Below, in pieces: positions 35,233 to 42,298 of a DNA stretch of 64,000 bases. The position numbers and the translations under genes are program-made. Source of the stretch: an uncultured Elusimicrobium sp. (GTDB taxonomy: Bacteria > Elusimicrobiota > Elusimicrobia > Elusimicrobiales > Elusimicrobiaceae); the NCBI GenBank assembly GCA_947305555.1, contig CAMZDW010000004.1, forward strand, positions 1 through 64,000, read 5' to 3'. A model generated the notes under the pieces. That model was not told where the DNA came from, made no database searches, and was given only the letters and a program-made list of their open reading frames with translations. Each line of letters begins with the position of its first letter. The stretch's first letter is position 1.

Positions 35233-36007
35233 AAGCGTTTGCGCGTTAGTAGCTATCTGTTTACTGACAGCGTGTGCCCAAAAAGAGGGCCCCGTTGAAC
35301 CCCCTGTTGTTGAGGAGGAAACAGTAGTGGAAGCGGCTCCGGTGGTCTCGTTGCCTCCTGCTGAAAAAACGCAGGAAACGCCGGTGACTAAACCGGTTTC
35401 AGCTCCCGTTGAACCTACCGTTACTGCGCCTGCTAAAACGACTAATTACACGGCAGAAGAATTGATGGAAAAACTCAAGAAATGGGAACAAAATTTAAAA
35501 ACTTTTTCAGCTGATTTTAATCAAGTATCTTCTTATGATGGTGTGGAAATCAATCGCTCTCAAGGGCGGTTATATTATGATTTAGCCAATCAACTTTTGC
35601 GCTGGGAAGTACTAACTAAAACCAATGAGATAGACCAAGTCGGCATTAGCAATAAAAAAGACATTGTTATTTTAGATGAAACCTTGCAACCGGTAACGAC
35701 TTTATCTTGGAAAGAATGGCAAAAAGGACAAGCCAACCAAGCCTTATTTGACATTGGAAATTATGCAGATTTATCTGCAAAACATAACGTGCGTGTATCC
35801 CAACAGGACGGACAACAAGCGGTGCTTGAATTTACTTCGAAACAAGAAGGAGAAAATTACATCCTTTCAATCACGCTGTCTAAAAAAGATTTTTTCCCGA
35901 TTGCAATTGCTATCACGTCTGATGATATGTTGACCGTTACCGAGTTGGTTTCATCCCGTAAAAATGAACCCTTGGAAATGGATTTATTTGGAGGATTTTT
36001 TAAATGA
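35213..36007 (+). CDS. LolA-like outer-membrane lipoprotein carrier, itself with a lipobox
   Basis: 264 residues. The signal peptide ends in the lipobox CLLTACAQ, followed by an acidic, Pro/Val-rich tether (~25-90) and a LolA-type half-barrel domain (LKTFSADFNQVSSYDGVEIN, SQGRLYYD, LRWEV). LolA normally is a free periplasmic carrier that ferries lipoproteins to the outer membrane; here it appears to be membrane-tethered. The start overlaps the ftsK end by 20 bases and the stop overlaps pgsA, so ftsK-lolA-pgsA-pgpA form one unit. Confidence 0.75.
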   Translation: MKAFTNKSVCALVAICLLTACAQKEGPVEPPVVEEETVVEAAPVVSLPPAEKTQETPVTKPVSAPVEPTVTAPAKTTNYTAEELMEKLKKWEQNLKTFSADFNQVSSYDGVEINRSQGRLYYDLANQLLRWEVLTKTNEIDQVGISNKKDIVILDETLQPVTTLSWKEWQKGQANQALFDIGNYADLSAKHNVRVSQQDGQQAVLEFTSKQEGENYILSITLSKKDFFPIAIAITSDDMLTVTELVSSRKNEPLEMDLFGGFFK

Positions 36008-36624
36008 TGACTTTAGCAAATAAAATCACACTCACCCGGGCGGCGATGTCGATTGTTATGTTTTTATTTATCTTGTGGCCGAATGCGTGGGCACGTTTGA
36101 TTGCTACCCTTATTTTTATTGTCGCGGCGAGTACCGATTGGGTGGATGGAAAAATTGCACGCGAAACGAATACCATCACTCCTTTTGGTGCTATCGTAGA
36201 TCCCTTTGTAGATAAAATTTTAGTGGCGGCGGCCTTCTTTGCTTTCGTAGGAATTAAAGAATTGGACGTGCCGATTTGGGCGGTGTTTTTTATCTTATTA
36301 CGTGAACTCATGATTTCTACTTTGCGTGTAATTGCCGCCCTGGAAGGGAAAGTGATGGCTGCGGAACGGTGGGGAAAATTCAAAACGGTTATTCAGCTTT
36401 CTGCCATCGGTACTATTTTCTTTGTGCTGGATGTTTATCATTTGGCATTTTTACTACAGGGGGCTGCCAGCCGGGTATGCGTGATTTTATTTATTACTTT
36501 ACAGAAAGTCCCCTATGCTATTACGGCCATTGCGGCAATTATTACGTGGATTAGCGCGATTTCTTACCTGCGTAATAATTGGGATTTACTTAAAAAATCT
36601 TGGAGTCTACCGTCATGCAAATAA
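36004..36624 (+). CDS. pgsA: CDP-diacylglycerol--glycerol-3-phosphate 3-phosphatidyltransferase
   Basis: 206 residues with about five membrane segments. The CDP-alcohol phosphotransferase motif spans DGKIARETNTITPFG and DPFVDK. It makes phosphatidylglycerophosphate. The next gene, pgpA, overlaps by 10 bases and supplies the following phosphatase step, so the pair covers phosphatidylglycerol synthesis. Confidence 0.92.
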   Translation: MMTLANKITLTRAAMSIVMFLFILWPNAWARLIATLIFIVAASTDWVDGKIARETNTITPFGAIVDPFVDKILVAAAFFAFVGIKELDVPIWAVFFILLRELMISTLRVIAALEGKVMAAERWGKFKTVIQLSAIGTIFFVLDVYHLAFLLQGAASRVCVILFITLQKVPYAITAIAAIITWISAISYLRNNWDLLKKSWSLPSCK

Positions 36625-37097
36625 TCTTGCGTGCTTTAGCTACTGGCCTATTCATTAGTTATTTGCCGGGCTTGGTTATTCCTTTTAAGAAAAATACGGG
36701 TGCAGGATTTTTAGGAACTTTGTGGGGAATACCGTTGGTGTGGTGTTTACCGAACGATTTTTTATTGTACTCCATTTGTATGCTGGTATTTTGGGTATTT
36801 GCTGTATGGGTATGTAAAAAAGTACAATTAAAAGGAGATGGGGGGCACGATAACCCCAAAATTGTTATTGATGAGATTGCCGGATATGTGACGGCAATGG
36901 CTTTTTTACCCAGGACATGGCCCTATTTTGTGGCGGCTTTTGTGCTCTTTCGCACGTTTGATACACTAAAGCCCTGGCTAGTAAAAACATTTGATAATAT
37001 GCACAATGCCTTTGGCGTTGTATTTGATGATGTAACGGCTGGATTGATGGCCAATATTGTTATTCAGATTTTTGTAGTATTTATTGTAAAAGGATAA
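36615..37097 (+). CDS. pgpA: Phosphatidylglycerophosphatase A
   Basis: 160 residues, membrane-embedded. GAGFLGTLWGIPL and NPKIVIDEIAGYVTAM are the PgpA signatures, and the KPWLVKTFDNM and FDDVTAGLMANI segments complete the family pattern. It removes the phosphate from phosphatidylglycerophosphate to give phosphatidylglycerol. ATG 36615 is chosen because the N-terminus then matches the family and the start lies inside the pgsA end. Confidence 0.9.
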   Translation: MQIILRALATGLFISYLPGLVIPFKKNTGAGFLGTLWGIPLVWCLPNDFLLYSICMLVFWVFAVWVCKKVQLKGDGGHDNPKIVIDEIAGYVTAMAFLPRTWPYFVAAFVLFRTFDTLKPWLVKTFDNMHNAFGVVFDDVTAGLMANIVIQIFVVFIVKG

Positions 37098-37116
37098 TTA
37101 AGGAGAATAAGTTTAT

Positions 37117-37755
37117 ATGACGACTGCTACATTACGTGAGTTACTTTCTGCCGGCGGACCGGTATTAATTTTGCTACTACTGCTTTCTGTCTATTCCATT
37201 TCAATCATTTTAGAACGTTTTTTTAGATTGCGCTCGGCCGTTTCTTTATCCCGTAAATTGATTACCTGGAGTAAACATCCCTTACGTTCTAAAAATTATC
37301 AAAAAGTAGCCGATGCCTGCCACAAAGGAGAGGAAAAAAATATTCCTGCAGCCGCAGTGTTAGGTAAACTGGTGACCAATCGTCATCGTCCTACAGAAGA
37401 ATTGGAAAAAATGGCAGACAGTGCGATTGATTGGCAAATTTCCAGATTGCAGCGCCGCTTGACGGTACTGGGTACCTTGGGAAGTATTACTCCCTTTATC
37501 GGGTTATTTGGTACGGTTATCGGGGTTATGCATGCATTTAAAGATTTGGCAGCCAATACGGCTGTAGCCGGCGGGGCTTCTGTTGTAGCGGCCGGTATTG
37601 CCGAAGCGTTAATCAATACGGCGGCCGGGTTATTTGTGGCAATCCCTGCAGTTATTGCGTACAACTATTTTTTATCCAAAACAAATTATTTTGCTAAAGA
37701 GTTAGAAAATATGGCGGATGAATTTATTTATAATTCAGCGGCGGAAGAGGAATAA
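37117..37755 (+). CDS. exbB: MotA/TolQ/ExbB family proton-channel protein
   Basis: 212 residues with three membrane helices. TLGSITPFIGLFGTVIGVMHAF and AEALINTAAGLFVAIPAVIAYN are the conserved channel helices. With ExbD it forms the proton-driven motor that energises TonB or TolA. The neighbours exbD and a TonB-like gene follow within a few bases. TolQ is the alternative name; no tolB or pal is nearby. Confidence 0.88.
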   Translation: MTTATLRELLSAGGPVLILLLLLSVYSISIILERFFRLRSAVSLSRKLITWSKHPLRSKNYQKVADACHKGEEKNIPAAAVLGKLVTNRHRPTEELEKMADSAIDWQISRLQRRLTVLGTLGSITPFIGLFGTVIGVMHAFKDLAANTAVAGGASVVAAGIAEALINTAAGLFVAIPAVIAYNYFLSKTNYFAKELENMADEFIYNSAAEEE

Positions 37756-37757
37756 TC

Positions 37758-38162
37758 ATGAGTACCCATCGAAATAGAACCGTCATGGCAGATATTAACA
37801 TGGTGCCGTTTATCGACATCACGCTTATTTTGCTCATTATTTTTATGGTCATGAGTCCGCTTCTTGTTCAAATGCAACTTACCGTTGATTTACCAAAATC
37901 CACAGCAATTAACACGCAAGCGGAAGATGATGTTATTCGGGTAGAAGTTCTAAAAAACGGAACTGTACAAGTAGAAAATAAAAAATTTACGCTCAAGACT
38001 TTAGAACGTGAGCTTATTTTACGTATGGGGAAAGCAAACAAAAAAACCATTTTGGTTCAAGCCGACAAAGACGTACCTGTTCAGAGTGTTGTGGATGTGT
38101 TTGATATTGCCAAACAATTAGGTGCGGCGAAATTGGGAATAGGAGTGCTTTCTAAAAACTAA
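37758..38162 (+). CDS. exbD: ExbD/TolR family protein
   Basis: 134 residues. One membrane helix with the proton-path aspartate in ADINMVPFIDITLILLIIF (Asp in PFIDIT), then a small periplasmic domain (KTILVQADKDVPVQSVVDV). It is the motor partner of ExbB. It begins two bases after exbB, and its stop shares a base with the next start. Confidence 0.9.
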   Translation: MSTHRNRTVMADINMVPFIDITLILLIIFMVMSPLLVQMQLTVDLPKSTAINTQAEDDVIRVEVLKNGTVQVENKKFTLKTLERELILRMGKANKKTILVQADKDVPVQSVVDVFDIAKQLGAAKLGIGVLSKN

Positions 38163-38872
38163 TGACTAGATACGTAGCACTTTCAAGTGGACTTCATTTA
38201 TTAGCTGCTCTATTTTTGCTGCTTTTGTTAGCGCCTACAGCAAAAAAAGCGTCGGCCACGTACACTATTGATTTTATCGGTTCGGGAAAAGTAATTGCTA
38301 CTACCGGGCAGGAAGCGGCTTCAGTTCCTAAAACTGCGGTCGCAGCTCCGGCCCCGGCCAAAGAAGCAATTCCACAACCGGAAGTAAAACAACCTGCCAA
38401 GAAAGCCTATGTGGCAAAGGCCGAAATGACTGCTAAGCCGCAGGCCCCAGCGAAGAAAAAAGTAGCGGTAGAAGAACCTCTTGCTGCACCTAGCGTGTTA
38501 GATGATGAAAAAGCAACCGGACAGGAAGCTGGCGATAATGCTTCATCAGAGGGAGAATTTTCGGGGGGAAATATACAAACTGATTTTGCTAATTTCCCTT
38601 ATCCGTGGTACATTACCCAAGTTCGCAATTCATTGTGGATAGAGTGGGAAAAACGTCGCCCTGCTGGGGATGTTTTATCGGCGATGGTATCATTTGCTAT
38701 TTCACGAGATGGCAAGATTAAAGATTTGAAAGTAGAGCGTAAATCGGGGGATGATACCTTTGATTTTGCTGCTTCGTCGGCTGTAATTAACGCAGGGCCT
38801 TTTGCTCCGTTGCCGATGTACTATGAAAAAGACGAACTTACCGTTACGGTAGAATTTAAACAGGAGAAATAA
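38162..38872 (+). CDS. TonB/TolA-type energy transducer
   Basis: 236 residues: an N-terminal membrane helix (~6-26), a Pro/Ala/Lys-rich periplasmic spacer (~50-120) and a C-terminal TonB-like domain (~135-236) with PYPWYITQVRNSLWIEW and VSFAISRDGKIKDLKVE. It links the ExbB/ExbD motor to outer-membrane partners. No TonB-dependent receptor is in the window, so it may serve either receptor-driven uptake or Tol-like envelope constriction. Confidence 0.82.
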   Translation: MTRYVALSSGLHLLAALFLLLLLAPTAKKASATYTIDFIGSGKVIATTGQEAASVPKTAVAAPAPAKEAIPQPEVKQPAKKAYVAKAEMTAKPQAPAKKKVAVEEPLAAPSVLDDEKATGQEAGDNASSEGEFSGGNIQTDFANFPYPWYITQVRNSLWIEWEKRRPAGDVLSAMVSFAISRDGKIKDLKVERKSGDDTFDFAASSAVINAGPFAPLPMYYEKDELTVTVEFKQEK

Positions 38873-38874
38873 TT

Positions 38875-39369
38875 ATGAATGGAATGCAAAGGTTTGGATT
38901 ACTTCTTTTAGGTTGTTTTGCGGTAATGGTTTTGTATCCGAATTTTGATGCACGTGGCTGGCATTTTATTGGATTTACTTTGTTGGGGGGAGCTGCTGTG
39001 TTATTGATTTTGTCAGTGTTTTCTAATTTGTTTGCGATTTACCGTTTTGAAACACTGAATAAAATCATTACTTTGGGAATCATTGCGGTGATTATTTATG
39101 TGTTATGGTGGCATTTCCCTCAAGTAGACAATCTAACCCCTATTGAAAAAATTAAAGATGGACGTACACCTACTAAAGAGGACATTCAAAAGGGTTTGAA
39201 ACGTCTTACTTTTAATTTTGATTTCGTACACCGTAATGTTCGCCGGGAAGAAAATTTTATTAATCAGGATTTGGAAAAGAAGGCAAAAACTCCTGCAAAA
39301 AAAGTTCGTGCCCCTAAATCTGCTTCTCAGCAAGAAGATGATGGAATTTCTATTATTCCGGAAGATTAA
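38875..39369 (+). CDS. Small membrane protein with charged cytoplasmic or periplasmic tail, unknown
   Basis: 164 residues. Three hydrophobic segments (~5-22, ~28-52, ~60-80), then a soluble part with many Lys/Arg/Asp/Glu residues and an Ala/Lys/Pro tail ending in IIPED. No family is recognised. It starts two bases after the TonB-like gene and ends three bases before the SDR, so it is co-transcribed with both. Confidence 0.6.
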   Translation: MNGMQRFGLLLLGCFAVMVLYPNFDARGWHFIGFTLLGGAAVLLILSVFSNLFAIYRFETLNKIITLGIIAVIIYVLWWHFPQVDNLTPIEKIKDGRTPTKEDIQKGLKRLTFNFDFVHRNVRREENFINQDLEKKAKTPAKKVRAPKSASQQEDDGISIIPED

Positions 39370-39372
39370 TTC

Positions 39373-40329
39373 ATGAAAGATACGGTACTCATTACCGGCG
39401 GGAATGGTTTCGTTGGCCGTGTCCTGACGGATAAATTATTAGCACAAGGTTATCAGGTTCGCATTCTTTCTCGTCGTTCTCCAAAAAAACAGCGCACGAA
39501 TCCTTCTGTTACCCTCGTTCAGGCAGATTATCAAGACACCGCTTCCTTGGCCAAAGCCATGGAAGGTTGTGTGGGTGTTTTTCATTTGGCTGCGGCTATT
39601 TTTGGATTTAATTATCAGGATTTTGAAAAAGCCAATATCTTGGCAACACAACACGTTGTGGAAGCGGTGAATCAAACTTCCTCAATTCACACCTTTGTAC
39701 ACGTTTCCAGTCTAGCAGCTAGTGGGTACGCAAACGATAAAGATCATCCTCGAACGGAAGAGCAAACACCGGCCCCAGTGTCTGATTACGGGCGCACGAA
39801 GTTAGGTGGAGAGCAAGCAATTAAAAACTTGCGTCACGGGGTAAAATGGACAATCATCCGTCCTCCGATTGTGTATGGAAAAAATGATTCCGGCGTATCT
39901 AAAATTGCACTTTGGGTTCGGCGCGGTTTGATGGTAAATACATCTGGAGACGGTTATTTTAGCTTTGTGTATGTTCAAGACTTAGTGGAAGCTTTATGGC
40001 AGGCTTATTTGCGTCCGGAAACTGCCGGGGAGACTTATTTTGTGACGGAACCCGCAATTTATAGTTGGGATTATTTTATTTCCCAAATGGCTGATGCAAT
40101 GGGTTGCCGCAAGCCGTTCATGCCAAAAGCTCCCAAATTTCTAATGTATGTAGCCGCTTGGATTTACGAACAAGTTGCGCGCTTAACGGGTACCCAGCCG
40201 GCCCTCAACTATGATAAAGTGGCCGAGGCAATCATTCCGGGTCACTGGATTTGTTCCAATCAAAAGTGGGTACAGCTCACCAATCAATCTTTTACACCTT
40301 TAGCAGAAGGTCTTAAAAAGAGTTTTTAA
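39373..40329 (+). CDS. NAD(P)-dependent epimerase/dehydratase-like SDR
   Basis: 318-residue extended SDR. N-terminal VLITGGNGFVGRVLTDKLL binds the nucleotide. The catalytic YGRTK (YxxxK) is preceded by VHVSSLAASG. The C-terminal part has the substrate-binding pattern of the 3-beta-hydroxysteroid dehydrogenase/dihydroflavonol reductase branch rather than a clear sugar epimerase. The substrate is unknown. A second, different SDR of similar class lies in the lipid cluster at 59668. Confidence 0.82.
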   Translation: MKDTVLITGGNGFVGRVLTDKLLAQGYQVRILSRRSPKKQRTNPSVTLVQADYQDTASLAKAMEGCVGVFHLAAAIFGFNYQDFEKANILATQHVVEAVNQTSSIHTFVHVSSLAASGYANDKDHPRTEEQTPAPVSDYGRTKLGGEQAIKNLRHGVKWTIIRPPIVYGKNDSGVSKIALWVRRGLMVNTSGDGYFSFVYVQDLVEALWQAYLRPETAGETYFVTEPAIYSWDYFISQMADAMGCRKPFMPKAPKFLMYVAAWIYEQVARLTGTQPALNYDKVAEAIIPGHWICSNQKWVQLTNQSFTPLAEGLKKSF

Positions 40330-40338
40330 GATTTCATT

Positions 40339-40797
40339 ATGATACGCATTTTATTTATTTGTCATGGAAATATTTGTCGCAGCCCCATGGCGGAATTTGT
40401 ATTAAAAGCGTTGGTGCAAAAAGCGGGATGTGCAGACCGGTTTGATATCGCTTCGGCCGCTACCAGTAGTGAAGAACTCGGTAATTCGGTTTATCCGCCG
40501 GCACGTCGGAAATTAGCGGAACATGGAATTTCTTGTTTAGGAAAAACAGCCCGTCAGCTTACCAAGCAAGACGGGGCGGATTATGATTTACTTATTGGGA
40601 TGGACCGCGCGAATATTCGTAATATCTTACGCATTATGGACGTTGAACAGTCACACAAGGTACATCTTTTACTAGAATATGCCGGGCGTCCTCACGAAGA
40701 AGTCGCTGATCCTTGGTACACGGGCGACTTTGAACAAACATGGCAAGATGTACTGGCCGGATGCCAAGGTTTACTCTCCAAATTAAACCCGAATTAA
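40339..40797 (+). CDS. Low-molecular-weight phosphotyrosine phosphatase family protein
   Basis: 152 residues. The active-site loop is FICHGNICRSPMAEF (CX5R), and the catalytic aspartate lies in VADPWYTGDFEQT. It probably acts on phosphotyrosine proteins or small phosphate esters. No tyrosine kinase or capsule gene is adjacent, so a Wzb-like role is not supported here. It starts 9 bases after the SDR. Confidence 0.9.
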   Translation: MIRILFICHGNICRSPMAEFVLKALVQKAGCADRFDIASAATSSEELGNSVYPPARRKLAEHGISCLGKTARQLTKQDGADYDLLIGMDRANIRNILRIMDVEQSHKVHLLLEYAGRPHEEVADPWYTGDFEQTWQDVLAGCQGLLSKLNPN

Positions 40798-40825
40798 AAG
40801 TGTCGTTTTCTCTTCTATAAAAAGC

Positions 40826-40854
40826 TTGTTTGTCAGCTTGCATTTGTGTATACT
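40826..40854 (+). promoter_or_regulatory. Promoter of the heptosyltransferase-autotransporter unit
   Basis: TTGTTT (40826-40831), a 17-base spacer and TATACT (40849-40854). Transcription would begin near 40861, the first base of the structured leader described next. Confidence 0.6.
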
Positions 40855-40860
40855 GAAAAT

Positions 40861-40950
40861 AAGGAGTATTTTATATCAATACTCCTAACGGTGTGTATTG
40901 ATATATTTTCATGAGGAGTATTACCCAGGTAGAGGGAAAAAATTTGCATT
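40861..40950 (+). promoter_or_regulatory. Structured leader with three mutually exclusive helices
   Basis: Perfect complementarities that cannot form together: AGGAGTATT (40862-40870) with AATACTCCT (40878-40886); TATATCAATA (40872-40881) with TATTGATATA (40896-40905); and the same AATACTCCT with a second AGGAGTATT (40914-40922). The repeated AGGAGTATT is the Shine-Dalgarno-like sequence used by other genes here (tyrS, 22936). No T-run follows any helix, so translational or stability control is likelier than termination. The gene itself starts 29 bases after the last helix, using AGAGGG as its probable ribosome site. Confidence 0.55.
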
Positions 40951-42294
40951 ATGTCCGACGAAAAACAATTCAGCCAAGCTGTTCAAACCAATCAAAATCC
41001 TACTGTTAATCAAGGAGTTACGGGGGCCACTTCGGCGGTAGATGTGCCGAAAGATGTAACGGCTTCGGTCAATGTGATGTCGAACCAAGTTCCGCCAAAT
41101 CCGTTTGTCGTTGATATTCCGCCCGTTCCTACGCAGGAAGGCCCTATGGGGATTCGCTATGATTTTAACGACGGGGCTCGTATCCTTTTGCCTAAAGGAA
41201 AATGGCATGTGCAAATTGAAGATGACGAAACCGATAACATTATTTTTGCCTGTGATGCCGATGAAGGATGGGTACTAAGCACAAAGAAATATTATATTCC
41301 GTTTCGCATTCGTGTTTGGGTACGGGGAGAACAAGAACCGGTGCTTAATCACACACTGGACCTCAAAGGAAAGGAAGTACAAATTAAATTCCCCGTTGGG
41401 ACAATAGGGGATACGGTAGGTTGGATGACGTATGCAAACCGTTTTCAACAAAAACATCAATGTGCGGCCGAAATAACCATGGCGAAGAATATGGCCGAAA
41501 TTTTTGCCGGTCAATATCCCAATTTATTTTTTACTGCTCTACCGGGAAAAGTACGTTTTGAAAAACCATATGCCAGTTATACGCTTGGCTTATTTTTTAG
41601 AGGAAATACGACGCACCAACCCATTGATTTTAGAAAAGTGGGTTTGCACCGTACGGCCGGGTTTATTTTGGGCGTAGATCCACGGGAAGAAGCCCCCAAA
41701 GTAAAACTGGGCAGCAAACGCAAGATCAAAGATCGTTATGTTTGTATTGCGACCAAGGCCAGCTCTCAAGCTAAGATGTGGAATAATGGTTACGGATGGG
41801 AACAAGTAGTGGCGTATTTGAAAGGGCTGGGCTACCGAGTATTTTGCATTGATAAAGAACCGGTTACCGGTTTTAAATATACATGGAACCGTATGCCGCA
41901 TGATGTAGAAGATTTTACAGGTAATAAATCCTTACAAGAGCGCATTGAACTATTGGAACACGCGGATTTTTTCATTGGGCTTGGTTCCGGGCTTTCGTGG
42001 TTAGCATGGTGTGCCAAAGTGCCGATCGTGCTCATTAGTGGTTTTTCGCTGCCGATGTGCGAATTCTACACGCCGTACCGCGTATTTAATTCTCACGGTT
42101 GTAATGGCTGTTGGGATGATGTTAACGTCAATTTTGATCATTACGATTATTTTTGGTGTCCTAAATTTAAGGATACCGACCGCCAATTCGAGTGCACCCG
42201 ATTGATTACGGGCAAGCAAGTTATTGGTCACATTAAACAGTTAATGAAAGACCATCATTTATCAGCGCCCAAACCCACCAAGGAGGATAAGTAA
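40951..42294 (+). CDS. Autotransporter strand-loop-strand O-heptosyltransferase (BAHT/TibC-like)
   Basis: 447 residues, cytoplasmic. The C-terminal half is a GT-B fold of the heptosyltransferase type (GLGSGLSWLAWCAKVPIVLI). A cysteine set in CNGCWDD, WCPK and QFEC matches the iron-binding site of TibC/Aah-type enzymes. These transfer heptose from ADP-heptose to serines of strand-loop-strand repeats in AIDA-type adhesins before export. The gene ends five bases before the giant autotransporter gene, whose passenger consists of such repeats, so enzyme and substrate are encoded together. The first ~65 residues are a Gln/Asn/Val-rich, probably disordered extension. Confidence 0.9.
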   Translation: MSDEKQFSQAVQTNQNPTVNQGVTGATSAVDVPKDVTASVNVMSNQVPPNPFVVDIPPVPTQEGPMGIRYDFNDGARILLPKGKWHVQIEDDETDNIIFACDADEGWVLSTKKYYIPFRIRVWVRGEQEPVLNHTLDLKGKEVQIKFPVGTIGDTVGWMTYANRFQQKHQCAAEITMAKNMAEIFAGQYPNLFFTALPGKVRFEKPYASYTLGLFFRGNTTHQPIDFRKVGLHRTAGFILGVDPREEAPKVKLGSKRKIKDRYVCIATKASSQAKMWNNGYGWEQVVAYLKGLGYRVFCIDKEPVTGFKYTWNRMPHDVEDFTGNKSLQERIELLEHADFFIGLGSGLSWLAWCAKVPIVLISGFSLPMCEFYTPYRVFNSHGCNGCWDDVNVNFDHYDYFWCPKFKDTDRQFECTRLITGKQVIGHIKQLMKDHHLSAPKPTKEDK

Positions 42295-42298
42295 CTTT

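Noticed and set aside
40339-40797. Wzb-like capsule-regulating phosphatase
   Set aside because: No tyrosine kinase or polysaccharide export gene is adjacent, so only the general family name is supported.
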